This document shows, piece by piece, positions 36,087 to 46,170 of a DNA stretch of 64,000 nt. The stretch is from Humulus lupulus (Eukaryota; Streptophyta; Magnoliopsida; Rosales; Cannabaceae): positions 228,658,360 through 228,722,359 of the forward strand of contig NC_084793.1 of the NCBI RefSeq assembly GCF_963169125.1. The letters run 5' to 3'. The position numbers and the translations under genes were made by a program. How positions within the stretch are numbered: the first letter of the stretch is position 1; each line of letters opens with the position of its first letter. The notes below the pieces were generated by a model, which had not been told where the DNA came from, made no database searches, and worked only from the letters and a program-made list of their open reading frames with translations.

Positions 36087-36435
36087 GTAACTCCACTAAT
36101 TACCAATTGAGTTTTCGATGGAGCCCCATGATTCGCATAATGAAACAAGACACTTGAGATCCAAATAGCAAGCTAAGTCGCACGAGATCCGCATAGTGCA
36201 AAAAGACACTTGAGATCCAAAAATAATAATAAGCGAGCTGAGAAAGGTCACTTGTGATCCAGTGATTCAAGATTGGTGAGCAAAAATTAGCCACCATCTT
36301 TAGAGGGGGTATTGGAGTATAGTGTCACACATGGAACAAGTGTAAGAATACTGATAAATTAATAAGAACATGGGTAATTCTACTAATTACCAATCGATTT
36401 TTAGATGGAGCCCCATGATTCTTGTCATAACTTAA

Positions 36436-36903
36436 CATATATCGAAAATACACAAAAATATATGTATACACAATTAGAAGTCAACAAGATATCAACCCGA
36501 AATATATCTAAAAAAAACTAAATATAAACACAAAATAAATTAAAAAATCAACTAGACATCAACATACTACCATACAATGTCAAAAGAGCAACTAATAATC
36601 AATTACACATTGACCCATAAACTAAAAAATAACAAACACAACAATCTCAAAAAATTACCATAACATTTAAAAAGTGTCAAAAATAAACTAAAAATATACC
36701 CCAAAATAACTAATATACCAAAATATACACAATAAGAAATCAATTGAACACCAACTCAATATATACATAAGAAAAATCAAACAGTTTACTCAAAACATAT
36801 TTAATACATATAAATATAGATATTTATATATACTTTTCGATTTATTATATCCCTTCATAGCTATTGATTATTAGTTTCAATAAAGCATAATTATATATAT
36901 ATA
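36436..36903. other. AT-rich sequence, dispersed repeat remnant
   Basis: AT-rich stretch with phrases of the dispersed family (ATCAACTAGACATCAAC near 36545). No gene seen. Confidence 0.4.
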
Positions 36904-37470
36904 CTAGGTAGAAACAACGTGCAATATACATTTTCTTATTATTTTTAAAGTTGTAAACATGCTTATTCAAACATGTATTTATTTTTATTATATATTTTTT
37001 AATTATCATATAAGTTTTAAATAAATAAACAATATCATAAAAATTAATAAAAGATGTTTAATATAATGTATGACATAAATGTATTAAAAATATTAGGGCA
37101 AAACATTGTCTATAATTTTAATAAAAACTATTGGTTCACTTTTTTTAATATATATATAATAGAATGAATTACAGTTCTATAATATATATAAATATTTATA
37201 TGAATAATCTGTACATATATGACATCTAAACACAACATTAACATGAATATATATTTACATGGCTACATGACATATATATATATATAAATTACAATAATAT
37301 TTAAAAAGAAATTAATAATAAAATAATATAAGAATAGAAAAGTCATAGTGTAGAGTAGTATACATGCATCAACTATTTTCAGTTTCTACTGTACCTCACA
37401 ATTTCTTTTGGTGAATTTGACGATGAATAAAAAGAGCTCCAATCACTTGATAAAAAACAAACTATCACAT

Positions 37471-38078
37471 TGTTGACCCAGATTTTGGTCAACTGACACG
37501 GAGTCAAAATACGCTTGACGTGGATGAATACGTTGAAAAGAATGTGATGAAGAAAATAATAAGAACACAAGATTTTATAGTGGTTTGGCCCCAGGATCTG
37601 GTAATAACCTACGTCCACTTGAATTGTTATTGAAATGAGATTCAAAGGGGTGATCAAAGAACTGGGGTTCAATGAGTTTCACTAACCTCTGAAGAAGAAA
37701 ATACAATTATTCTCGTGTAATCTCTCTCTAATCTCAAATTATCTTTTTTGCTCAAAAGAAAAAGGATCCGCCCCCCTTCCCTGAGCCCTCTTCTTCTATT
37801 TATAAGCTCAGGGAAGATTTACATTGATTTGTTACAGATATTCTTTCCTAAATAATCAAATACTCAGGAAATCATGGGAGATAATTTCGGATTCCATCAT
37901 AACTGCCTAAGATTTCCTCCGCGTATAATGTCCGTACGACCAGGCTGGTTGTATGAAGAAACCGATCGCATGATACTGAATGTCTTCCTGGTCGATAGTC
38001 GAACACAGATTCTGTCAGGTGTCAGCCACGTGTAGTTAATGCCTGCCATGCCATTCACTTCTGATTTTAGGGATAACA
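37471..38078 (-). repeat. 3' LTR of Tat element 1
   Basis: 608 bp, plus-strand ends TGTTGACCC and GGATAACA. It contains a TATA-like CTATTTATAA (37796-37805; TTATAAATAG on the minus strand) inside the loop of a 10-bp inverted repeat TTCCCTGAGC / GCTCAGGGAA (37777-37786 and 37806-37815). Confidence 0.9.
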
Positions 38079-38091
38079 TTTGCCCCCCAAG
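38079..38091 (-). other. Polypurine tract of Tat element 1
   Basis: Minus-strand TTGGGGGGCAAA lies directly upstream of the 3' LTR start TGTTATCCC. Tat element 2 has GAGGGGGCAAGA in the same place. Confidence 0.75.
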
Positions 38092-38310
38092 TTTGTTTAG
38101 TGCGACCAGCAATAAAGAAACTTAAGGGAAAAACTATTCGCATTCCCATGATGCCTGTCAGAATCCCCGTGCATTTTCAAAAACCGTGACATAATTATGT
38201 CTAATCAAGCCTTTTCAGTTTCCAAAAAGGCAACTTAACGGCTTATACACTTCCCCACGTTTCAAAAGTGGGAAGTGATGATTACTGCCTTTTGGCCATC
38301 CCTTCGATCC

Positions 38311-38319
38311 CTATAAGTA
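38311..38319 (+). promoter_or_regulatory. TATA box of antisense gene, element 1
   Basis: CTATAAGTA lies about 230 bp inside the element from its 3' LTR, on the strand opposite to gag-pol. A leader exon appears to follow and end at a consensus donor CCCAG|GTAAGA (38477/38478), joined to the acceptor TGTTTGCAG (38915-38923). Confidence 0.5.
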
Positions 38320-39074
38320 GGCTTTTCTTCCCCTTTAAGAAATTTCTATTCACCATCTTTGCCAATATTTTCAAGAACTTGCATCAGAGCTCAGAGCTTC
38401 GAAAACCAGTCTGACGTCTAGCCGATGGTCTTCTGGTTCGATTTTTCATCTTCTTCCGAATCTCCATCTTCGCCCAGGTAAGAACTCCATCTTTAAGCTT
38501 TCTATTGCGCCGTGCATGTCGTTTCTGTGCTCTGCGACTTCTGTATTCTTGAGTAGGGTTTTAAGGGTTTTTTGGTATAAACCGCCTATTGCTTGGTAAA
38601 AGTGCGTATTTATGCTTTGTATAGGTTAAGACTATAGTTTGATAGTTAGGATCTCTGGTTTGGGACGTTAGGTTGACGAAAGATTCAACCTTTAAGCCAG
38701 GTGAAAAAACTGAAATTTTTTCCTGCCCCTCAGGAGTCGAAAAAGTTCTCTTTTCAGAAAACAATTTACTTTCCTTTTTGTTTTTATCCATCTTTCAAAC
38801 TACCCACATTGAAGTTAGTGTAGGATTAGGATGCTGCTGGTTATTTAGGCACGAGCAACGTTATCCCAATCTTCCACACTACTTCGCGGATTGTGTCTTA
38901 TCTCCTCCATTGTCTGTTTGCAGTTCATATGCAAGACCCTTGGGGGGAGAAAGACCTATTGAAGACGAACTCTTGGCCCAACTGCTCAAAGGCGAAGAGA
39001 ATCAATCCACACTGATTCCAGAAATCCCCTTTTCTCGTCCTAACCCAAATCCTCCACCAATTCACAATCAGAAA

Positions 39075-41582
39075 ATGGCCAGAACAAAAACCAAAGCTAG
39101 AAAAAGACGTGACCTTAACTCTCCAAGTCAGCCTCCTGCTGATGCCCCCTCGACTAGTGGTCGAGGTGAATTCCCCCCTGAAACTGAAGTTTAGAGGCGT
39201 GCCCATCCTCGCCATGCCGACCAGCCGGCTGTCGAGTGGCACATCATTTCCCCAAGTTCGGTGACAATTCGTATGATTTCCAACTACTTAAACAAATACA
39301 ATCTGACGGGGGTGACCCTGGTCAGACCTTCCATCGACCAGCGAGCCAACCTGCCAGGGGGGGCTTATAGCGCCTGGTCGAGGTACCATATCGAGGAGGG
39401 TGCCACCCTTCCTCTTCATTCATTCTTTCAAGGGGTGGCAAACTACTTTGGGTGGCGCCCTTTCAAATTAACCCGAATGGGTATAGGATGCTGGTCGCAC
39501 TCTATATCCTCTACAAGCTTAAGAAATGGCCAACTCCTTCCCTTCATGAGGTCAATTTTCTGTTCGACCTCAAGTCCAACCCCAACCAGGATGGTACGGG
39601 GTTCTTTCATTTCTACCACCAGGAGACCGAACGCACCTTTCTGTCCGACACCACCCACATCTCCAACGTGGGGAAGTATCATCAAGAGTACTTCCTTACG
39701 CCCGACATTGTCGCGGATAATCTGGCCTTCACTCGAGGAGGTAAAGAAAATAATAATCCTTGAACTAGTAGTTTTTGTACTTTGATCCTTTCTTGTCATA
39801 ATACTTTGCTGTTCCATTGTGTTCCAGGTCCATGGTTATGCCCGACCCCCACTCCAGGAATGGAGTCGAGGGCAGCACTCTTAGCCAGTATGTCAAATGC
39901 TGCTAAGAGTGTAAAGAACTTAATTAATGAGGCTAACCTTAGGTCGGCTGGCCTTTGGGGCTCCCAACCTGCGACTAACGAACCCGCGGCGGGTGGTGTC
40001 CATGCTGATGTGGAACCTAAGTAGGGACCTGAGCAGCAACCTCAGTCACCCCCTCCTCGGAGGAGGCCAACTGGGGTTACAATCAGGGAACCTGCTGTTC
40101 CCCACCGAGCAGTGGAATCATCGGTCCCCAAGGGCAAGGGGAAACAAAAGGCTGCTGAGCCTACCGAACCATCTGACGACTCGTCGGATGTAAACGGTAC
40201 ATCATTCTCGTTTTTAAATAATTTGCCAATTCCCCTCCACTTATTTGATGGGGATGGCAACTTTAGGAACGCCCCTTCTTTAAATTCAGATTTCTTCCAG
40301 GAACTAGGTAGTTCAGTAGATAATGTTACGACCAGTAGGTGTAGCTCGGGTACCTTACTTTTGTAATCCTTCTACTCTAATCTTTGTTTTCCCACGACCC
40401 TTTAATCTCATTGTTTGAATTGTTTCTCTTTGTGCAGGTATGGACTCCGGGGACTTCTTTGACCATTACCAAGCTACCGCTGACTCTTCTGTCCTGAAGA
40501 AGGACAGCAAAAGGGCTCGAGGGGATTGTAGCAAGACCCCTTCGAAGAAGGCCTGGACAGAAGATGCTCCTGCCACAGCCCCTTCCAAGGAGGACTTACC
40601 ACCTCCACCCCCCTCTGAGCAGACGACCCCCGCGCCCGTCAATCCTCAGCCTTCCTCAAAGGCCGCAGACAAAGAGACTTTGGACCACTTGTCCAAAGGC
40701 TCCCTGTCAAGCCACATAGTTGGCATGGCCAGGGAGAGAATATATCGACTCTCGATAGACGCAGCCAGACCACCATCAATGACACTGCCACTATGGACGT
40801 CAACCAAATCATCAACAGAGGGTTGAATGAAATAGCCAGCGTAAGTCATCTTTTGCTACTTCATGGTTTATATTATACTTCTTTCCCTAACCTTCTCATT
40901 TTTCCTTCAGGGGTTGATGTCTTTGACTGCTAGCTAGCGCCGTGCTGGGGCGCTGGTCTCCCGAGAAAAGAACTACGACTCCAGGTTGGCCCAGGCCAAG
41001 CAAGCGCTTGAGGTTAATAACACTAAGCTGCTCGAGGATAACAATAAGCTGCTTGTGGAGAACAAGGAGTTGTCCAAGCTGAACGAGCAACTGTGCGAGG
41101 ACTAAGCCACTCTCACCCAGGAGCTTCAGAAGTCCCAAGAGGCATTGAAGAAGGCCAACGAGGAGTGTAAGACATGGAGGGAGAATGTTGTACTCGTCAC
41201 CCAAGAATGTAAGCAGGCCAAACTTGACCTGACTGGTAGCAGGGAGGAGACAAAGAGGCTCGAGGGACGGGTGCAGGAACTTGAGGGGCGCGTTCAGGAG
41301 CTTGAAGGGCGCATTCAAGAGCTCGAGGAGGATGGGGCCAAAAATCTGAAGAAGTACAAGGAAGCCACCTTCCTCAGTTTCTACAATTTCTGGAAACACA
41401 ACCGGGGGGCCAAAATTAACTACCTCTCCGAGAAGTTGCAAAGGACGATGATGGCGCAGTGCACTGCTCAGTTGGAGGCAGAGGAGAGAGCTAAGGCCAA
41501 GACCCCTGCTGCTGATGCTAAGGCTGATCCTCCGGCTGATAAGAGCGCTCCTAATCCAGAAGACCCTCCTGCTCCCCAGTAA
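39075..41582 (+). pseudogene. Antisense accessory gene, Transposase_28-like, element 1
   Basis: Plus-strand gene, opposite to gag-pol, between integrase and the 3' LTR. Likely exons are 38924-39740 (ATG 39075, MARTKTKARKRRDL, a basic start), 39828-40338, 40438-40840 and 40911-41582, with GT-AG borders (GAG|GTAAAG, CCAG|GTCC, GTGCAG|GTATG, CCAGC|GTAAGTC, TTCAG|GGGTTG). The first exon encodes a domain with LPLHSFFQGVANYFGW, NPNGYRMLVALYILYKLKK and HEVNFLFDLKSN, matching plant proteins annotated as 'putative gypsy type transposon' (Transposase_28). A Pro-rich acidic middle and a coiled coil (41000-41350; repeated GRVQELE units) follow, then FYNFWKHNRG near the end. Breaks: TAG after PPETEV, frameshift near 39455, TAG near 40022, stops near 40935 and 41102. 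Function unknown. Confidence 0.65.
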
Positions 41583-42314
41583 TTCTCTTTTTATCTCACA
41601 GTTTTTATGACCCACGGGTCTATTTGTAAAGACAATTTACTTTTTATTGCTGCGAGAGCAGCTTTTTACTTACACTTGAACGATTACATCCGAACAGTAC
41701 TGCTCGCGGTGTAAAAGGTTTTTCCTTTTAATTACATATTTACATCCGAGCACTAATGCTCGCGGTGTAAACGATTGCCTTACTGATATTATAATGTTTC
41801 TTTTATTATAATACCTGTTCGCATGACCGACTTAGCATAGTACTTTGGTTTGATTTTACAAAACATAAATTTTGAAAAATGCTCTAAGTACCGTAGCATG
41901 CTTTCACTCATTTTGTTCATGTGTTTACATACCTTATGGTACACTTTGCTATCGATGTACCTTATATGCCTCCCAAGTGATCGAGGAGCTTTAGGTCCTT
42001 GGTCACTTGCCCTGACCACGACCTATTCGAACATTACTGCTCGTTATAAAATTCAACACTTGTAATATAGCAAAACAACACACGTAATGAACAAATACTT
42101 GTAAAAATAAATTTACAAAGGTTGGCAAGAATGACTGGCTGCGCACAGTCCCTTATAATCTCGTATTAAAATGGACTAAACATGTCTGTACGAGTGATCT
42201 TTAAAAAAAAAGATCTTACACTTATAAGCGATTAGCCGTACAACGTGGCTAACCCTTTTTCGAAACTTGTAAAAAGTAAGAATTAATACAAGCCAGTCCT
42301 TTAAGAAGGACTGT

Positions 42315-43560
42315 TCATTGGTAGTACTTGCGCAGGTGTTCTCCATTCCAGTAGTGTGGAACGAGATCTCCATTTAAGCGTGCAAGTTTGTAGGTGCCCG
42401 GGTGAAGGACTTCTTCGATCTAGTACGGTCCTTCCCAGTTTGGTTCGAGTACTCCAGCAGTGGGGTCGCGGGTATTCAAGAAAACTCGTCGTAGCACTAG
42501 AACTCCGACGTTGAATTTTCTTTCTTTTACTTTTGAATTAAAGTACCGGGCGACTTTTTGCTGGTACGCAGCTACTCGGAGTTGGGCTTTTTCTCATTTT
42601 TCTTCTATTGAGTCTAGGGATTCCATCATCAATTGGCTGTTCTGATCTTGGTCGTATGTAATTCTTCGATGTGAGGGCGGATCTAACTCGACTGGCAACA
42701 TGGCTTCATATCCGTATGTTAAGGAAAACGGAGTATGCCCTGTCGCTGTTCGGTGAGATGTTCTGTACAACTAGAGGACTTCAGGCAGCTGTTCTGGCCA
42801 TGCTCCTTTTGCGTCTTCAAGTCTTTTCTTCAGGGTGTCCTTAAGCGTTTTATTCACTGCTTCAACCTGCCCGTTCGCTTATGGATGAGCAACTGAAGAA
42901 AAGCTTTTGATAATCCCGTGTCTTTCGCAGAAATCGGTGAACAGATCACTGTCAAATTAGGTGCCATTATCTGAGATGATTTTTCGAGGCAAACCATATC
43001 GGCAAACAATGTTCTTGATGACAAAGTCAAGAACTTTCTTGGTCGTTATGGTTACGAGTGGCTCAGCTTCGACCCATTTGGTGAAGTAGTCAACTGCTAC
43101 GACTGCGTACTTTACCCCACCCTTTCCTGTTGGCAGTGATCCGATCAAATCTATGCCCCATACTGCGAAAGGCCATGGACTCTGCATCTGCTTTAACTCG
43201 TTTGGAGCTGCGCGTGGAATTTTGGAAAATCTTCGCAAAGTCTTCATTCATAGTTGGCCAGATATAGCCCTGCCTTAGGATCTTCTTTGCCAAACTTTGC
43301 CCCCCAGCATGATCTCCGCAAAAGCCTTCATGTACTTCCTTCATCAACTCCTTAGCTTTCTTGGGCATAATACATCTGAGCAGTGGCATGGAATATCCCC
43401 TTCGGTATAAAACACCATCTACCAGTATATATCTCGCGGCCTGCCTTTGAAGAGTTCTGGCTTTGTTCCTATTTGTCGGCAGTGTACCACTGGTCAGATA
43501 CTCCAAGTATGGCGCCATCCATGTATCTTCCATCCGGATTTCCATGCTAGTTACATATGT
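42315..43560 (-). pseudogene. Tat element 1 integrase
   Basis: Integrase inserts the element cDNA into chromosomes. Visible parts: linker [19 protein letters not shown], the His pair of the zinc finger ([11 protein letters not shown]), core motif [14 protein letters not shown] with catalytic Asp, ISDNGT with the second Asp, NGQVEAVNKT with the Glu, and the C-terminal GPY motif (LEPNWEGPY) ending at 42315 with LRKYYQ. A small deletion near 43245 removed the Cys pair (C-x2-C) of the zinc finger and shifted the frame (NEDFAKIFQ versus RRFSKIPRA). Further stops: NGT*FD, HP*ANG, VL*LYRT, K*EKAQ and GPY*IE. All but the deletion fit C-to-T or G-to-A changes. Not functional. Confidence 0.85.
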
Positions 43561-45617
43561 TCGTATGCTCGGCTCGCTCAATCTTTCTACTGGCACAATG
43601 TTCAAAGTGTCAGCATCTTTCGCGCTTGCGAGTTTGGCTAAGGCATCTGCATTCGAATTCTGGTCTCGAGGTATCTGCTGGAGGGTATTCTTCTGGAACT
43701 GTGCCAATAAATCTCTAGTTTTATTTAGGTAGGCTCCCATTTTGAGACCCCATGCTTGATATTCCCCTAGAACTTGATTCACCACCAGCTGTGAATCGCT
43801 GTAAATATCGAGCACTTTTATATCCATGTCTTTTGCCAATCGTAACCCAGCGAGGAGGGCCTCGTATTCTACGTCATTGTTTGAGGCTACGAAGTCAAAC
43901 CTAATGGCGCAGTGAAATCAATGCCCTTCTGACGTTATCAATATCACTCCTGCTCCCGCGTGAGATTCGTTTGACGACCTATCCGTAAACAACTTCCATG
44001 AGGGAGCTTGATCATGAGACTCAGGCGCATTAGGTTTTTCGCATTGCTCGTCGTCTGGGAGTTCGGTAAACTCTGCAATGGGATCGGCCAAGACTTGTCC
44101 CTTTACTGCTGCTCGCAGCGAATATGTAATATCGAACTACCCTAGTTCGACTACCCATTTTAATAGACTCCCAGCCGCTTCTGGTTTTTGGAGGACTTGC
44201 CGAAGGGGCTGGTCGGTTAAAACTATGATAGGATGGGCTTGGAAGTAAGGACGTAACTTCCTAGAGGCCAAGATTAAGCAATATGCTAACCTCTCGATGG
44301 GTGGATACCTCAGTTCTGCTCCAATTAGCCTCTTGCTTACATAGTAAACCACTTTTTGTACGCCTTCTTCCTCTCGTACTAGTACCGCACTAGCAGCAAC
44401 TTCAGTGATCGCCAGGTAAATGAACAAAGTTTCTCCTTCGATTGGCTTTGATAAAATGGGAGGTTGTACCATATGGGCTTTCAAGGCCTGAAAAGCTTGA
44501 TCGCAGTCTCATGTCCATTCAAATTTCTTGTTGCCCCTAAGTAGCTTAAAGAAAGGGACGCATTTGTCTGTCGATTTGGAAATAAATCTACTTAGGGCCG
44601 CAATTCTCCTAGTCAAACTTTGTACATCCTTGATCTTTTCTTGCAATTTCATATCGATCAGGGCTTTTATCTTGTCGGGGTTGGCCTCAATTCCTCTTGA
44701 ATTAACAATAAACCGCAAAACTTCCCTGATCCAACTCCAAAGGAACATTTGAGAGGATTTAGTTTCATCTGGTACTTGTTTAATACGTCAAAACACTCTT
44801 GTAAATCCTTCGCATGTCCTTCTTCCTTTTTAGACTTTACCAGCATGTCGTCCACGTACACCTCCATGTTTACTCCGATCAACTCTTTAAACATGTGGTT
44901 AACTAGTCGCTGGTATGTTGCACCTGCGTTTTTCAGCCCGAAGGGCATCACTTTATAACAGTATAATCCTGTATCGGTTCGAAAGCTGGTGTGATCCTCG
45001 TCAGGGGGATGCATGGAGATCTGATTGTAGCCCGAGTATGCATCCATGAAAGAGAGGATCTCGTGTCCTGCAGTAGCATCGACCAACTGTTCGATCCTTG
45101 GGAGCAGGAAACAATCCTTCGGGCAGGCTTTATTGAGGTCTGTAAAATCCACACAGGTTCGCCATTTGCCGTTAGGCTTGGGGACCAGTACTAGATTGGA
45201 GACCCACGATGGATAAAACGCCACCCTGATGAACCCATTCTCCTTTAATCTCTCAACTTCTTCTTTTAAGGCTCTCGACCGATCCTTATCGAGCAGCCTT
45301 CTTTTCTGTTACACTGGTGGAAAACTTTTTTCTATGTTCAGGACATGGCTGATAACTGCAGGATCTATCCCAACCATGTCTTTGTGGGAGTAGGCAAAGA
45401 CTTCCTGGTTCTTCCGCAAAAATTCCACCCTTGCATGTTTCGTAGTGGGTTCTAAGTTTTTCCCGACCTTCACTACTCTGGTCGAGTCTTTTTCGTTGAG
45501 TTGGACCTCTTCCAGGTCCTCAATGGGTCCAATATTATCTTCAAAATCCCCAAAGCGAGGATCTAAATCTCTATCCTCACTTTGGGCAACACCCTATTTG
45601 GTGACTCCTTCACCGGA
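43561..45617 (-). pseudogene. Tat element 1 RT, RNase H, archaeal-type RNase H
   Basis: Reverse transcriptase copies element RNA to cDNA and RNase H removes the RNA. RT (44667-45224) shows VLVPKPNGKWRTCVDF, FMDAYSGYNQ (first catalytic Asp), MPFGLKNAGATYQRL and VYVDDMLVKS (YVDD). A one-base loss near 44715 shifts the frame before FIVNSRGIEAN. The gypsy RNase H follows (IYLAITEVAASAVLVREE ... LTDQPLRQVL), lacking the first catalytic Asp. The archaeal-type RNase H at 43800-44010 has LFTDRSSNE (Gly of DGS changed to Arg), [10 protein letters not shown] and [10 protein letters not shown]. Stops: V*QKRR (TAA) near 45310, WT*DCD (TGA), ELG*FD (TAG), GH*FH (TGA). The dual RNase H marks the Tat lineage. 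Confidence 0.85.
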
Positions 45618-46170
45618 TTAGGCTTGGGTATCAACTTCCATTTGCAACCTATCGGGGGGAGTGCCTTTTGTCATTCCCTTCTTTGCCTTCGTGACTGAGG
45701 CGTTGTAGCATTCCCTGGCTTCCCTCTGGTTTCCTAACACGCGTCCTACCCCTGCGTCTGTCGGGAATTTCATGGCTAAGTGCCATATGGAGGTGACGGC
45801 CCGTAGGTCAACCAGTATGGGTCTTCCAATGACGGTATTGTACGCCGAGGGACAATCGACCACTATGAAAGTGGCGAGTAATGTCCTGGTAGCAGGCGCT
45901 GTACCTGCTGTCACTGGAAGTCTGATTGACCCTGCGGGGGCGAGTCCCTCGCCAGAGAAGCCGTATATTGTTTGGTTGCAAGGCTCCAAGTCCTTGATGG
46001 ACAACTTCATGCATTCCAGAGAAGACTTGTACAGGATGTTCACTGAACTTCCTGTATCGACCAGCACTCTCTTCACCATCATTTTGGCCATTTGGATGTC
46101 CACGACCAGTGGATCGGAGTGTGGGAACCGGACATGCTGGGCGTCGCTATCAGAGAAGGTTATCGCGCCC
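45618..46170 (-). pseudogene. Tat element 1 protease
   Basis: Aspartic protease of the Gag-Pol polyprotein, in one open frame with the end of gag (45618-46580, 320 codons). The active site is VKRVLVDTGSSVNILY (Asp at about residue 175 of that frame), followed by IYGFSGEGLAPAG, a flap-like region, and YNTVIGRPILVDLRAVTS, the usual end of Tat proteases, then HLAMKFPT and RECYNASV. This is the longest intact piece of the element. It ends at a stop at 45618 before an acidic, stop-containing linker to RT. Confidence 0.8.

Larger units (their letters stand above)
33066..36421 (+). mobile_element. TRIM-like miniature LTR element (interrupted)
   Basis: Two direct repeats of about 110 bp share GGAGTATAGTGTC near their start and GATGGAGCCCCATGATTC at their end. 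They lie at 33066-33138 plus 36092-36134 (left, split by a solo LTR) and at 36313-36421 (right). Between them are 178 bp of non-coding sequence with repeated 'gacacttgagatcc' phrases. A purine-rich TTTAGAGGGGGTAT precedes the right copy, like a polypurine tract. These fit a terminal-repeat retrotransposon in miniature. I did not find a clear primer site or target duplication. Confidence 0.45.

Noticed and set aside
40896..41615. 239-codon minus-strand Leu-rich frame
   Set aside because: It is the complement of the coiled-coil exon of the antisense gene; Leu-richness comes from reversed Glu/Gln/Lys codons.
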